Source of the DNA: an uncultured Candidatus Pelagibacter sp.
GTDB taxonomy: Bacteria > Pseudomonadota > Alphaproteobacteria > Pelagibacterales > Pelagibacteraceae
Assembly: GCF_943788075.1 (NCBI RefSeq)
Contig: NZ_CALSOW010000001.1
Span: forward strand, 231,128 to 295,127
Direction of reading: 5' to 3'
Length of the DNA: 64,000 nt
Positions 1-9,464 of the stretch are shown in pieces. The notes under the pieces are model-generated. The model was given only the letters and a program-made list of their open reading frames with translations, had not been told where the DNA came from and did no database searches. Each line of letters begins with the position of its first letter. Position 1 is the stretch's first letter. A program made the position numbers and the translations under genes.

Positions 1-116
1 TATTTTCCTGCCTGTTCTATTGGAGACATTTTGTATTCCGTTTTATTATCAAAATCTCCTTTGATCAACCTCACACATTTTTTGTCTTTAATATCAATTG
101 CAGGAAAAATCTTCAT
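1..116 (-). CDS. hisA: HisA, phosphoribosylformimino-AICAR ribotide isomerase (5' end only)
   Basis: Only the first 38 codons are present; the gene continues beyond the left edge. The translation starts MKIFPAIDIKDKKCVRL, the typical first beta strand of the HisA/HisF TIM barrel, with the catalytic-type Asp in PAIDI. HisA isomerises ProFAR to PRFAR in histidine synthesis. It follows hisH on the same strand with only 1 bp between them, so it belongs to a hisB-hisH-hisA operon. HisF starts differently (usually with a CLD motif), so HisA is preferred. Confidence 0.85.
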   Translation of the reverse strand, partial: MKIFPAIDIKDKKCVRLIKGDFDNKTEYKMSPIEQAGK

Positions 117-117
117 T

Positions 118-744
118 TTATAAATTTATAAAATTAGCAATTATTTTAAGTCCAATTTTATCACTCTTTTCTGGATGAAATTGTGTTCCAAAAATATTTT
201 CTTTCTCAACAGAGCAGACAATATTTGAAGAGTAATCTGTAGTAGCTGAAATTACACTTTTATCTTCTGGAACAAATTCATAGCTATGTACAAAATACAT
301 ATGTGATTTATCTTCTATATCCTTAAAAATTTTGCTTTCTTTAACAATACTAATTTCGTTCCAACCAATGTGTGGGAGTTTGAATTTATTATTTTGATTA
401 TTGATCTTTGAAACTTTTCCTGAAATCCAACCAAGTCCTTTTGTTTCAGTTTCTTCATAACCAAGATCTGCAAACATCTGCAAACCAACACAAATTCCTA
501 GAAGAGGTTTTTTATTAGTTATTGCAAACTCATTGAGTGTCTCTACTAAGCCATTTATGCTATTTAATGCATCAAAGCAGCTCTTAAACGATCCCTGCCC
601 TGGTAAAACTATTTTATCACTTGATTTAATCTTATTTAAATCCGAGGTCACTTCGATATTAACCTTGTCTTTAGCAACTTCTTTAAAGGAATTTATTACT
701 GAGCTTATATTACCCGAATTATAATCAACAATCGTGACATTCAT
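118..744 (-). CDS. hisH: HisH, glutaminase subunit of imidazole glycerol phosphate synthase
   Basis: A class I glutamine amidotransferase of 208 residues, the normal HisH length. The nucleophile Cys85 lies in GICVGLQMF, and His190 and Glu192 in QFHPEKS complete the triad. The oxyanion region LPGQGSF is near residue 47. HisH releases ammonia from glutamine and passes it to HisF, which makes imidazole glycerol phosphate and AICAR. It lies between hisB (5 bp away) and hisA, so the three are probably co-transcribed. Confidence 0.95.
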   Translation of the reverse strand: MNVTIVDYNSGNISSVINSFKEVAKDKVNIEVTSDLNKIKSSDKIVLPGQGSFKSCFDALNSINGLVETLNEFAITNKKPLLGICVGLQMFADLGYEETETKGLGWISGKVSKINNQNNKFKLPHIGWNEISIVKESKIFKDIEDKSHMYFVHSYEFVPEDKSVISATTDYSSNIVCSVEKENIFGTQFHPEKSDKIGLKIIANFINL

Positions 745-749
745 TAAAC

Positions 750-1340
750 TTATAGTGAGCCTTTAGTGGATGGAATACTTTTCTTGCTTCTTGGGTCCAT
801 CTCTAATGCTTCTCTCAATGATCTTGCTAATGCTTTATAGCAAGATTCTATGATGTGGTGACTATTGTCTCCATAAATATTTTCAACGTGCATCGTAATG
901 CCTGCAGATTGAGAAAATGCTTGGAACCATTCTTTGAATAATTCTGTATCCATTTCACCTAGTTTCTCAACTTTTAATTTTACCTTCCAAATTAGATAAG
1001 GTCTGTTTGAAACATCAATTGCAACTCTAGTTAAAGTTTCATCCATTGGAATAACTCTGTGGGCATATCTTTTTATTCCAACAAATTTTTTAGCAGCTTT
1101 TTTTAAAGCTTCTCCAATTGCAATACCTGTGTCTTCAGTAGTGTGATGAAGATCAATGTGAGTATCTCCTTTTGCTTTAACTTTTAAATCTATTAAAGAA
1201 TGCTTTGAAAGTTGCTCAAGCATGTGATCTAAAAAACCAATACCTGTATCGATTTGATATTTACCTTTGCCATCTATATTAACTTCAACGCTAATACTGG
1301 TTTCTTTAGTTTTTCGAGATACTTTTCCTTTTCTAGACAT
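750..1340 (-). CDS. hisB: HisB, imidazoleglycerol-phosphate dehydratase
   Basis: A 196-residue protein matching the monofunctional IGP dehydratase. It has the metal-binding His/Glu motifs expected: [13 protein letters not shown] near residue 36, [16 protein letters not shown] near residue 63, and [19 protein letters not shown] near residue 161. It dehydrates IGP to imidazole acetol phosphate. It is the first gene of the leftward his cluster and stands back to back with hslV across 88 bp, as in many alphaproteobacteria. Confidence 0.96.
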   Translation of the reverse strand: MSRKGKVSRKTKETSISVEVNIDGKGKYQIDTGIGFLDHMLEQLSKHSLIDLKVKAKGDTHIDLHHTTEDTGIAIGEALKKAAKKFVGIKRYAHRVIPMDETLTRVAIDVSNRPYLIWKVKLKVEKLGEMDTELFKEWFQAFSQSAGITMHVENIYGDNSHHIIESCYKALARSLREALEMDPRSKKSIPSTKGSL

Positions 1341-1393
1341 AATTTTTAAAGGTATACATACATAATCAGTCTATATCAATATTAGTATGAACA

Positions 1394-1422
1394 CTTGAAG
1401 TATTTAAAATAATAACCATTTA
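1394..1422 (+). promoter_or_regulatory. Candidate RpoH (sigma-32) promoter of hslVU
   Basis: The -35 element CTTGAA (1394-1399) is separated by 15 bp from ACCATTTA (1415-1422), close to the sigma-32 consensus CTTGAA-N13-17-CCCATnT. The downstream genes are the classical heat-shock protease hslVU. The -10 element ends only 6 bp before the hslV ATG and no Shine-Dalgarno sequence is visible, so the transcript may be leaderless. Assigned by eye from the sequence. Confidence 0.5.
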
Positions 1423-1428
1423 TCAATC

Positions 1429-1944
1429 ATGACAACAATTGTATTAGTTAGAAAAAATAATGAAGTAGTTGTTGCTGGTGATGGACAAGTTAGTATGGGA
1501 AATACTGTTGTCAAAAGCACAGCTTCAAAAATTAGAAAAATTGAAAAAAGAGATGTAGTAGCAGGATTTGCAGGATCAACTGCAGATGCACTTACTCTAT
1601 TTGAGCGACTAGAAGCAAAAATTGAAAAACATGCTGGTAATCTATCAAGAGCTGCCGTTGAATTGGCAAAAGATTGGAGAACTGATAAATACTTGAGAAG
1701 ATTAGAAGCTTTGATGGCCATTGGTGATAAAGATAATAGCTATATAATTTCTGGAACTGGAGATGTTTTAGAACCTGAGGGAGATGTTATTGGAATAGGC
1801 TCAGGTGGAAATTATGCTTTAGCTGCTGGAAAAGTTTTGATGGAGACAGATAAAAGTGCAGAAGAAATTGCAAAAAAAGCAATTAAAGTAGCTTCTGAAA
1901 TTTGTGTATTTACAAATGATAATATCAAGGTTCTAAAGATATAA
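1429..1944 (+). CDS. hslV: HslV, ATP-dependent protease proteolytic subunit
   Basis: 171 residues, typical of HslV (ClpQ). It begins [10 protein letters not shown], giving the N-terminal catalytic Thr after Met removal, followed by the conserved [14 protein letters not shown] stretch and [11 protein letters not shown]. It forms the peptidase rings of the HslUV proteasome-like complex. The stop codon of hslV overlaps the start of hslU (TAATG), so the two are translationally coupled. No ribosome binding site is visible upstream; see the promoter entry. Confidence 0.96.
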   Translation: MTTIVLVRKNNEVVVAGDGQVSMGNTVVKSTASKIRKIEKRDVVAGFAGSTADALTLFERLEAKIEKHAGNLSRAAVELAKDWRTDKYLRRLEALMAIGDKDNSYIISGTGDVLEPEGDVIGIGSGGNYALAAGKVLMETDKSAEEIAKKAIKVASEICVFTNDNIKVLKI

Positions 1945-3317
1945 TGGAAAAAACTAACGTAACTCCTTTAGTTCCGAGGGATAAAAAAGATAAAGAAGAA
2001 AGTTCTTTAGTGAGTTCACTTTCTCCAAGAGAAATAGTTTCTGAATTAGATAGATTTGTAGTTGGACAAAACAAAGCAAAAAAAGCAGTTGCTGTTGCTT
2101 TAAGAAATAGATGGAGAAGACAAGCAATAAAAGGTGAAATGAAGAATGAAGTTTTGCCAAAAAATATTTTAATGATTGGGCCAACTGGGGTTGGTAAAAC
2201 AGAAATTTCTAGAAGATTATCAAAATTAGCGGAAGCGCCGTTTGTTAAAGTGGAAGCTACAAGGTTTACTGAAGTTGGATACGTTGGAAGAGATGTTGAA
2301 CAGATAGTAAGAGATTTGATTGAAATAGCTATTAGTATGGAAAAAGTAAAAATGAGGAAAGAAGTCCACGCTCAAGCACAAAAATCTGCTGAAGAAAAAG
2401 TCTTAGATGCTTTAGTTGGTAAAAAAGCCAGTTTAGCAACAAGAGAAAGTTTTAGAAAAAGATTAAGAAATGGTGATCTAGATGATAATGAAATAGAAAT
2501 TGCTGTAAGCGATACTGGATCAAATAACACTTCTTTTGAAATTCCTGGAATGCCTGGAGCTAATGTTGGGATGATTAACATTGGAGAAATGATTGGTAAA
2601 TCTATGGGCAACAAAGAAAAAAAGAAAAAAATGACTGTAAAAGAATCACATGAAATTTTAATTAATGATGAATCTGATAAATTAATTGAGCAGGATAAAA
2701 TTGTTAAGGCCGCAAAACTATCAACAGAAAATAATGGTATAGTTTTTTTGGATGAAATTGATAAAATCTCTGCAAGAACTGATAGAGTTGGAGGAGATGT
2801 ATCTCGTGAAGGTGTTCAAAGAGACCTATTACCCTTGATAGAGGGTACTACAGTTAATACTAAACATGGACCGATTAAAACTGATCATATCTTATTTATT
2901 GCATCAGGTGCTTTCCAGCTTGCAAAACCTTCGGACTTACTTCCTGAGTTACAAGGTAGATTGCCTATAAGAGTTGAACTGGAAGCATTAACTAGTGATG
3001 ATTTTAAAAGAATTCTTAGAGAGCCAGATTTTAGTTTAATCAAACAATATGTTGCATTATTGAAAACTGAAAATGTTGAGCTTGAATTCTCAGACGATGG
3101 GATTGATACAATTGCAAATATTGCATCTGAAGTAAATGCAACTGTAGAAAATATTGGTGCCAGAAGATTACACACAATAATAGAAAAAATTTTAGACGAG
3201 ATAAGTTTCACAGCAACTGATCGCTCTGGGGAAAAAATTATTATTAATAAAGAATATATTGATAAAAATTTAGATAATTTGGTAAAAGATACAGATCTAT
3301 CAAAATTTATATTATAA
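1944..3317 (+). CDS. hslU: HslU, ATPase subunit of the HslUV protease
   Basis: An AAA+ unfoldase of 457 residues. Walker A is GPTGVGKTE (residues 79-87), Walker B is [11 protein letters not shown] near residue 265, and there is an Arg-rich sensor region ([13 protein letters not shown]). The I-domain between Walker A and B is rich in Lys and Glu. The C-terminus ends DLSKFIL, the conserved tail that docks into HslV. It unfolds substrates and feeds them to HslV. It converges with the sulfotransferase gene 3 bp downstream. Confidence 0.97.
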   Translation: MEKTNVTPLVPRDKKDKEESSLVSSLSPREIVSELDRFVVGQNKAKKAVAVALRNRWRRQAIKGEMKNEVLPKNILMIGPTGVGKTEISRRLSKLAEAPFVKVEATRFTEVGYVGRDVEQIVRDLIEIAISMEKVKMRKEVHAQAQKSAEEKVLDALVGKKASLATRESFRKRLRNGDLDDNEIEIAVSDTGSNNTSFEIPGMPGANVGMINIGEMIGKSMGNKEKKKKMTVKESHEILINDESDKLIEQDKIVKAAKLSTENNGIVFLDEIDKISARTDRVGGDVSREGVQRDLLPLIEGTTVNTKHGPIKTDHILFIASGAFQLAKPSDLLPELQGRLPIRVELEALTSDDFKRILREPDFSLIKQYVALLKTENVELEFSDDGIDTIANIASEVNATVENIGARRLHTIIEKILDEISFTATDRSGEKIIINKEYIDKNLDNLVKDTDLSKFIL

Positions 3318-3319
3318 AA

Positions 3320-4141
3320 TTATAAATAACCAAGTTCTTCCATTTCTAATTTAAAAGCTTTTTCTAATTTTTTTACAATTTTAATATCTAAATTTTTTTT
3401 CCAATTATTTTTAGGTCCTAAGTAGAAAAAAGGTATCTTTTTACCAGTTTTTTCATCTACCCACGTCTCGCTAAAACCTTTTTCTTTTTCTAAATTTTGC
3501 ATATTTTCAAAGCTTGTTGTTTTAATTACGTTTTCAAATTTTTTTTTATCCAATTCAAAATTAGATTTGTTAATTCTATAAATAAATTTTAAGACATTAA
3601 GAAAAGTTAAATCTGGATTGGTAATCAAATCCTCATATTTTATAAGCAGGTACTTTTCATATTCCTTAAATAGTTTCCAACTATGATAATTAACAGCCCA
3701 ATTATTTGTCCAAACCAAACCATCGCCCGTTCCCTTTATCATAAAATCTGCTGAGTTATCTAATGTTAAACTTTTGAATTTGGATAAAGATGTTACAATA
3801 TTTCTTGGATCTCTTACAATATAAATTACCCCTAGAGTGTTATCAAAATTTGTAAAAGGATAATTTTTATTAAAGTTAAAAAGAAAACTATGTGTTTTTA
3901 AAAATTGAATTGCATCTTTTTTATTGAAAGCCTCTTGAGCTTTAATATAATTTTTAATTGTCTCATTTTGATTGTTTATATCAATTCCCATCTTTAAAAA
4001 AAAACCACCGTGGGGAAATTGTTTTATATTTTTAATTAGATTAAAATTATAATTTCCATCTTCAGAAAATAAGTATGCTGCTAACATTGATCTTAACAAT
4101 GTATTCCCGCTCTTAGGATATGACGCAAGCCAAATAATCAT
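3320..4141 (-). CDS. Sulfotransferase-domain protein
   Basis: A 273-residue PAPS-dependent sulfotransferase-fold protein. The 5'-phosphosulfate loop YPKSGNT is at residues 8-14, and the 3'-phosphate motif VRDPRNIVTSLS is around 109-120. The acceptor substrate cannot be read from sequence; sulfation of surface polysaccharide or a lipid is an inference. Its ATG overlaps the stop of the upstream Smr gene (ATGA). It lies between hslU and smr, a position usually without such a gene in related genomes, so it may be an accessory insertion. Confidence 0.8.
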   Translation of the reverse strand: MIIWLASYPKSGNTLLRSMLAAYLFSEDGNYNFNLIKNIKQFPHGGFFLKMGIDINNQNETIKNYIKAQEAFNKKDAIQFLKTHSFLFNFNKNYPFTNFDNTLGVIYIVRDPRNIVTSLSKFKSLTLDNSADFMIKGTGDGLVWTNNWAVNYHSWKLFKEYEKYLLIKYEDLITNPDLTFLNVLKFIYRINKSNFELDKKKFENVIKTTSFENMQNLEKEKGFSETWVDEKTGKKIPFFYLGPKNNWKKNLDIKIVKKLEKAFKLEMEELGYL

Positions 4142-4548
4142 TTTTTTTTTAAATATATATAAAATGCTCCAGCCCCACCATCTTCTATTTCTGCATCTTT
4201 AATTTCTATAATTTTTTTCATTATTTCTTTGTTTTTTCTAATAAATTCAGGAACTGAATATTTTAAGATACTCAAGTCTTTTGAAACATATGGGTTTTTT
4301 TGATTATTCGAATGAAGACCTTTTCCTGTAACAATTATCAATTTATTTATTTTATCTTCATAAGATCTAATAATAAAGTCTTCGATAGATTTATTTGCTT
4401 CCTCAAGAGATTGTCCGTGTAAATCAAGAGATTTTATTTTTAAAATTTTTTTTTCTTTAAATTTATTGTCTTTATTTGGAAGTTTATCCTCACTGGAAAT
4501 AAAATTTTCCCAATCTTTTTTATCTTTGTCTGAAATTTTGTCTGTCAA
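4138..4548 (-). CDS. Smr-domain protein (MutS2-type C-terminal domain)
   Basis: 136 residues. A charged N-terminal tail of about 35 residues is followed by an Smr domain with LDLHGQSLEEA (41-51) and the IVTGKGLHS motif (72-80), the family's hallmark. Stand-alone Smr proteins are thought to be nucleases, and some act on mRNA in stalled ribosomes; the activity here is not known. The reading frame opens with TTG directly after the stop of the Tim44-like gene (TAATTG), so a TTG start with coupling is assumed. Confidence 0.8.
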   Translation of the reverse strand: MTDKISDKDKKDWENFISSEDKLPNKDNKFKEKKILKIKSLDLHGQSLEEANKSIEDFIIRSYEDKINKLIIVTGKGLHSNNQKNPYVSKDLSILKYSVPEFIRKNKEIMKKIIEIKDAEIEDGGAGAFYIYLKKK

Positions 4549-5145
4549 TTATGTTAGGGTGTCAACTAATTGCCAATTAGGGTTAGCTGATGTCATGTCT
4601 CTTGAAAATACCCATGTATCATAAATTTTTTTAATTTTTTCAGGATCACCAGAAATAATTTTTTTATTTTTATCTTTTATACAAGTAATAACCTCAGCTA
4701 TAAAATTTACCGTTACATTTAGAATTTTATCCTCTTTTTTATGCTCCTTAATGACTGCTGAATTAATGCCTATAAAAGTGATTTCTGCATAATATCCTCT
4801 AGAATTTCTTTCCTTTAAAGCTTCGTTAAATTGATTATAGATATCTTTATTAAGTAACGGTTTACTTGTCGTTATTTTATTATCATTATCGCTAAAATCG
4901 GTAATTATAGTTTCATACGCAATTTGTGCACCTTTTAAAAATTCTTTTTGTGCTTCTTCATCAAAAACATTGGCTTGTTTTGGAACTTGTTTAACAACTG
5001 TTTCTTTTAAAATTTTATCAAATTGAGCTGGGGCTTTTCCCTCAAATCCTGTTCTTTTACCAAGAATTCCTCTTAATCTTAAAAAAATAAAACCAGCAAT
5101 CATTGCAAGCAGAATGATATCTATGTACTCGAAACTATAATTCAT
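4549..5145 (-). CDS. Tim44-like domain protein, membrane anchored
   Basis: The chosen start (MNYSFEYIDIILLAMIAGF) gives 198 residues with one N-terminal membrane segment (about residues 8-26), a basic linker (RLRGILGKRTGFEG) and a C-terminal Tim44/MlaL-type domain ending in NPNWQLVDT. An upstream in-frame ATG at 5181 would add 12 hydrophobic residues and is less likely. Alphaproteobacterial TIM44-domain proteins resemble the mitochondrial import motor anchor. This one is divergent from fxsA-secB, consistent with an envelope or export role, which is inference. Confidence 0.8.
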   Translation of the reverse strand: MNYSFEYIDIILLAMIAGFIFLRLRGILGKRTGFEGKAPAQFDKILKETVVKQVPKQANVFDEEAQKEFLKGAQIAYETIITDFSDNDNKITTSKPLLNKDIYNQFNEALKERNSRGYYAEITFIGINSAVIKEHKKEDKILNVTVNFIAEVITCIKDKNKKIISGDPEKIKKIYDTWVFSRDMTSANPNWQLVDTLT

Positions 5146-5204
5146 TATTATTATAGTAATTACTATGTTGATTAATTTCAACTAGCAATTTAGATTATGG
5201 ACAA

Positions 5205-5636
5205 ATGAACCTAATTTTATTATCTCTAATTTTAATTCCTGCTACTGAAATATTTCTTCTGATAAAAATTGGTTCTCAAATCGGTGCAATTACTACTATT
5301 TTACTCATATTTACTACGGCAATTGTTGGGGTTTACTATGCAAAATATGAAGGTTTAAATACTCTTAAATCTGGATTTGAACAGATAAGTAAGAATAAAT
5401 CACCAACATATGAGATGATTACAGGGGCAGCAATTGCTTTCGCTGCTCTTCTACTGATCATTCCTGGCTTTGCCACAGATGTTATTGGATTTTTAATAAT
5501 ATTTCCTATTTCTAGAAATTTTTTATTGGAAAAATTTTTTGGTAAATTTAAAAATAAAAAAAAAGAAACCGAAAAAAATAATTTCATTGATGGAGACTTT
5601 GAAGATATAGAAGAAGAAGATGACAGCAAAATATAA
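5205..5636 (+). CDS. fxsA: FxsA-family membrane protein
   Basis: 143 residues with a short hydrophobic N-terminus, the IGSQIGAITTILLIFTTAIVG membrane segment, the YYAKYEGL motif, and a further hydrophobic stretch ALLLIIPGFATDVIGFLIIFP that is the FxsA signature. The tail is highly acidic (DGDFEDIEEEDDS). FxsA in E. coli affects phage T7 exclusion by F plasmids; its cellular role is otherwise unclear. It overlaps secB by 17 bp, an arrangement that suggests coupled expression. Confidence 0.88.
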   Translation: MNLILLSLILIPATEIFLLIKIGSQIGAITTILLIFTTAIVGVYYAKYEGLNTLKSGFEQISKNKSPTYEMITGAAIAFAALLLIIPGFATDVIGFLIIFPISRNFLLEKFFGKFKNKKKETEKNNFIDGDFEDIEEEDDSKI

Positions 5637-6042
5637 AATTCTTGGCAAGTATATTAAGGATATGTCCAGTGAAACTCCTGATATTGAAACTCACATTTTT
5701 GTAAAAGATTATATATCAAAGTATCAACTCAATATTGATATAAACTCTAAGGCACTAAAGAATAAAATGATTGAAGTAAATACAATTTTAAAATTTGAAG
5801 ATAAACAAGAAAATAAAAAAAAATCTTATTTTGAAATAAATTATTCAACTATTGTAGAAATAAATAATGAGATTAAGGAAAAAAAGGACTTGGAAAAGAT
5901 AATACTATGTGATGTTCAAATTGAAATTTATCCTGAGTTAGAAAAATCATTTTTAAATTTACTTCATAATTCAGGGTATCCAGATGTTAAATTTGAGAAA
6001 AAAATTGATTTTGAACAACTTTATAATCAAAGATTGAACTAG
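5620..6042 (+). CDS. secB: SecB export chaperone
   Basis: 140 residues. The family pattern is clear: KYIKDMSSETPDIE near the N-terminus, then alternating beta strands and a C-terminal region LEKSFLNLLHNSGYPDVKFEKKIDFEQLYNQRL. SecB tetramers keep preproteins unfolded and deliver them to SecA. The sequence is quite diverged from E. coli SecB, as is usual in this lineage. It overlaps fxsA upstream and converges with dnaQ by 4 bp. Confidence 0.88.
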   Translation: MTAKYKILGKYIKDMSSETPDIETHIFVKDYISKYQLNIDINSKALKNKMIEVNTILKFEDKQENKKKSYFEINYSTIVEINNEIKEKKDLEKIILCDVQIEIYPELEKSFLNLLHNSGYPDVKFEKKIDFEQLYNQRLN

Positions 6043-6701
6043 AAGAAATTTTTTTTTAAATTATTTTTTAAATAATCTTTGTGTTTTTTTAATTCTTCGG
6101 CTGTTGGTGAAATAACTTTTTTAAAATAATTTACTACTGTACTATTTTTTTGATCAATTTTTGTTTCATCTGTTTGAAAATTTAATGTCGGTTCTTTTTG
6201 ATCAATTAAATTAATGTAAACTTTGGCTAACAAATCACAGTCAATTAATGCGGTATGCTGGGTTCTCTTTGAATTATCTACTCTGTATCTTTTACAAAGA
6301 GCATCTAAACTAACAGGTGATCCAGGAAATTTATCTCTTGCTAGAATTAAGGTATCGACAATTTCATTATCAATCTTTTTTTTTCCCAATATAGCCAATT
6401 CATTATTTAAATGACCCAGATCAAAATCAGCGTTGTGAATAATAAGTCTCTTGTCTTGTATAAATTCCAGAAATTGCTCACCAATATCACTAAATTTTTT
6501 TTGTGTGGCTAAAAATTCATCTGTATAACCATGAACTTCTAATGCCTTTTCTGAAACTTTTCTTTCTGGGTTTAAATAGCAATGGAACTTATTTTTCGTT
6601 GGTACCAAATTTTCAAGTTCTATACAGCCAATTTCAACAATTCTGTGTCCCTCTCTTATTGATATACCTGTTGTTTCTGTATCTAGGACTATTTCTTTCA
6701 T
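6039..6701 (-). CDS. dnaQ: DNA polymerase III epsilon subunit (3'-5' proofreading exonuclease)
   Basis: A DEDDh exonuclease of 220 residues. Exo I has Asp7 and Glu9 in LDTETTG, Exo II has HNADFDLGHLNNEL (Asp92), and Exo III has His149 and Asp154 in QHTALIDCDLL. All catalytic residues are present. The C-terminal tail (about 175-220) is Lys-rich and would hold the polymerase-binding peptide. It follows coaE by a single base and belongs to the leftward coaE-aroE-maf-ppsR block beside the origin. Confidence 0.95.
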   Translation of the reverse strand: MKEIVLDTETTGISIREGHRIVEIGCIELENLVPTKNKFHCYLNPERKVSEKALEVHGYTDEFLATQKKFSDIGEQFLEFIQDKRLIIHNADFDLGHLNNELAILGKKKIDNEIVDTLILARDKFPGSPVSLDALCKRYRVDNSKRTQHTALIDCDLLAKVYINLIDQKEPTLNFQTDETKIDQKNSTVVNYFKKVISPTAEELKKHKDYLKNNLKKNFF

Positions 6702-7271
6702 TTATGTAATTTCTTTTAGAATATTGTTTATACCATCATTAACAGATTTCTTGGTAAAATTATTTTTAATAACAAAGTGCGCTCTTTTCTTTTTATAAAT
6801 AGTTGAATATTGAATAGCTCTAAATATTTTTAAAATTCTTTGATTGAAATTTTTTCTTTTTTTTAATCTTTTCAAAATATGTGTTTTTTTAGATTGCACA
6901 TAAACCAATATATCTTTTTTGTTATTAATTTTATTCTCTAATAATAGTGGAATATCTAAAATTACAATTTTCTTATTTTTGTTTTTTTTGAGAAAATTAT
7001 TCAATTTATTTCTTATTTCTATATGAACAATTTTAACTATTTTATTTAAATTATTTTTATTACCTAGAATTGCATTAGAAATTTCTATTTTTTTAATTGG
7101 AAATGAGTAAATATATTTTGGTAATTTTGCTTTTAACTTATTAAAAACGTTTTTGTTTTTTTTATATAATTTAGCAACTTCATAATCTGCATTAAAAACG
7201 GGATAACCAAAATTTTGTGCAACGAAACTTTTACCAGAACCTATGTCGCCTAAAATTCCAATTTTGATCAT
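6702..7271 (-). CDS. coaE: Dephospho-CoA kinase
   Basis: 189 residues with an N-terminal P-loop GDIGSGKS (8-15), the VFNADYEV motif that holds the Asp thought to act as base, and VILDIPLLLENKIN in the CoA-binding lid. It phosphorylates dephospho-CoA, the last step of CoA synthesis. The protein is unusually Lys/Asn/Ile-rich, in line with the low GC content. Its start overlaps the aroE stop (ATGA), and the aroE-coaE-dnaQ order is usual in alphaproteobacteria. Confidence 0.93.
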   Translation of the reverse strand: MIKIGILGDIGSGKSFVAQNFGYPVFNADYEVAKLYKKNKNVFNKLKAKLPKYIYSFPIKKIEISNAILGNKNNLNKIVKIVHIEIRNKLNNFLKKNKNKKIVILDIPLLLENKINNKKDILVYVQSKKTHILKRLKKRKNFNQRILKIFRAIQYSTIYKKKRAHFVIKNNFTKKSVNDGINNILKEIT

Positions 7272-8063
7272 TTATCTAATAGTTTGGTAACGTTTTCATC
7301 AATATCTGGCTCAAGTCCATGCCAAATTTTAAAAGCTAAATGGGCCTGATAAATAAACATTAATTTTCCATTTAAAGTTGTGTTACCTAATTTTCTACCA
7401 ATCTTTAAAAAATTAGTCTCTACAGGATTATAAATAACGTCATAAAAAAATTTATTCTCGGAAATTGATAAAAAATCAAGATTAAAGTTATCTGTCGTTT
7501 TTAAACCTAAACTTGTAGCATTAATAATCATATCAAAATTTGAAGACTCTCCCCATTCTAATATTTCTATATTTTTAAAAATTTTTTTTAAGTTTTCTGC
7601 TTTTTCTTTTGTTCTGTTGCATATTCTTATTTTTGAAACATTCATTTTAATTAAAGCAAAAATTATTGAGGGAACTACCCCTCCAGCCCCTAAAATTAAA
7701 ACTTCTTTGTTGTTAAGATTATATTTTGATTTTTGAATACTCGTTTCAAAACCGAATATATCTGTATTATGCCCTGTTACTCTGTTATTTTTTAAATAAA
7801 TAGTATTAACTGATTGTGTATTTTGAGCTTCGGTGCTTAGTTCTTCAAGATAAGGAATGACTGCTTTTTTGAATGGTACGGTAACATTAATACCATTAAT
7901 TTTTTTTTCTTTAACTTGTGAAATAATTAAGTCTAATCCTTCCATCATTTAGTTTTTTCTTTTCATAAATTGCATCGATACCATTTTTCTTAATCCAATA
8001 ATTGTGTAAAACAGGAGACAACGAGTGTTCAATTGGATTTCCTATTACTAAAAATTTTTTCAT
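7268..8063 (-). CDS. aroE: Shikimate dehydrogenase, frameshifted near 7945
   Basis: The N-terminal part (ATG at 8063, [17 protein letters not shown], the shikimate-binding motif) and the remainder ([27 protein letters not shown] for NADP, INATSLG) are in different frames. One extra base around 7941-7949 (GATGGAAGG for an expected GATGAAGG) explains the break. AroE reduces 3-dehydroshikimate in aromatic amino acid synthesis. The ATG overlaps the maf stop codon (ATGA), which supports the long start. The gene is essential in prototrophs, so sequencing error is more likely than decay. Confidence 0.88.
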
Positions 8064-8647
8064 TGGTAATTTTCTAAATATTTCTTAATTTTAATAACTG
8101 GCAAGCCCATTATAGTATCTTTATCTCCAATAATATTTGAAAATAAACTTTTTCCCTCGCCCTCGATTTGATAGACATTATAAGCAAATAAAGCTTCATC
8201 TGATATTTTTGATAAATAATTTTTCAAACTTTCTTCTGAAAAATTTTTCATAGTTAATTCGGCCTTGTCGGTATAATTCCATACCATTGATCCATTCTTT
8301 GAAATACAAACTGAGCTTATTAAATTATGTGTTTTTCCATTGAGTTTCTTTAAAATTATTAAAGCATCTTCTCTAGTCTCAGGCTTAGATATTAATTCAC
8401 CCTCTAAATCTATCACGCTATCAGCACCTAAAACCATTTTATCTTTTTGACTCAAACTAACTTTGTTAGCTTTCAGTTCAGCCAAATTTTTTGAGATAAT
8501 TTCTGGTGAAGCTAGATCACGAATAAGTGCCACTTTAACAAGATCTTCATCTACGTTTGATGGTTTTACCTCACATATTATTTTATGTTTATCTAATATT
8601 TCTTTTCTAACTTTACTTTTGGAAGCAAGAATAATTTTATTTAACAT
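8060..8647 (-). CDS. maf: Maf-family nucleoside triphosphate pyrophosphatase
   Basis: 195 residues with the Maf signature: [12 protein letters not shown] at the N-terminus, [18 protein letters not shown] with the catalytic Asp near residue 75, and a C-terminal [21 protein letters not shown]. Maf proteins hydrolyse non-canonical or pyrimidine NTPs and have been linked to septum formation. It overlaps the ppsR end by 11 bp and the aroE start by 4 bp, so it is the middle of a tightly coupled operon. Which Maf subtype (YhdE or YceF) it is cannot be decided by eye. Confidence 0.92.
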   Translation of the reverse strand: MLNKIILASKSKVRKEILDKHKIICEVKPSNVDEDLVKVALIRDLASPEIISKNLAELKANKVSLSQKDKMVLGADSVIDLEGELISKPETREDALIILKKLNGKTHNLISSVCISKNGSMVWNYTDKAELTMKNFSEESLKNYLSKISDEALFAYNVYQIEGEGKSLFSNIIGDKDTIMGLPVIKIKKYLENYQ

Positions 8648-9464
8648 TGTTTAAATATATATCGTGAATTTTTATTATCGATGCAGCTGTTTCTTCAACT
8701 GATTTTCTTGTTACATCTATTGATGGCCATCGGTATTTTTGAAAAGTTTTTTTTGCATCTATAATTTCTTTTTTAATATTGTCTATACTTGTATATTTGG
8801 TATTTTCTGTTTCTTTTAAAGAATTCATTCTATTTTTTCTTAAATCAACTAAACGTTCTGGTTCAGTGTTTAAACCAACAACACAAGTTATTTGTGGATT
8901 TTCTCTTAATTTCTTAGGTAAAGAATTTTCATTTACCAATGGTATGTTTGATGTTTTAAAACCTTTGTTCGCGAGATAAATTGATGTTGGTGTTTTACTT
9001 GTTCTACTCACACCCACTAAAACAATATCTGATTTTTCTATATCATTTAACAAGTTTCCATCGTCGTGATTCATTGTAAATTGAATAGCTTCTATTCTAT
9101 CATAATATTCTTCGTTAAGTACGTGCTGGCCGCTCGGTTCATGAGATGCTTTTTGATTAAGTATTTTAGAAAAGTTTAAAATTAAATTTCCTAGAACGCC
9201 AAAACAAGGTATTTTTTTTCTATCACTAGCATTAGCCAAACACTTAGCTAAATTGTTATCTACAATTGTATAAAGTATCACCGAGTTTTCATTTATTTTG
9301 GCATCCTCCAAAATTTTTAAAATTTGATTTTCTGTTCTGGTAAAAGAATAAGAATGAACTTTGTATTCAATATTTTTAAATTGGGCTTTTAACGCTAAAA
9401 AAATTCGGTCTAATGTCTCTCCCGTTGAGTCAGATATAAGATAAATTTGATATGTATTACTCAT
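8637..9464 (-). CDS. ppsR: Bifunctional kinase/pyrophosphorylase regulating PEP synthase or PPDK (DUF299)
   Basis: 275 residues of the DUF299 family: N-terminal YLISDSTGETLDRIF, ASHEPSGQHVLNEEYYDRIEAIQFTMNHDDG in the middle, and the nucleotide-binding LVGVSRTSKTPTSIYLAN near residue 150. The family phosphorylates and dephosphorylates a Thr of PEP synthase or pyruvate phosphate dikinase. This is the RP001 homologue that marks one side of the origin in Rickettsia and Caulobacter, and here too it faces hemE across an AT-rich gap. Confidence 0.93.
   Translation of the reverse strand: MSNTYQIYLISDSTGETLDRIFLALKAQFKNIEYKVHSYSFTRTENQILKILEDAKINENSVILYTIVDNNLAKCLANASDRKKIPCFGVLGNLILNFSKILNQKASHEPSGQHVLNEEYYDRIEAIQFTMNHDDGNLLNDIEKSDIVLVGVSRTSKTPTSIYLANKGFKTSNIPLVNENSLPKKLRENPQITCVVGLNTEPERLVDLRKNRMNSLKETENTKYTSIDNIKKEIIDAKKTFQKYRWPSIDVTRKSVEETAASIIKIHDIYLNNVK

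Noticed and set aside
1404-1721. A 105-codon open frame antisense to hslV
   Set aside because: It mirrors the hslV coding sequence and also covers the hslV promoter region; no domain is recognisable.
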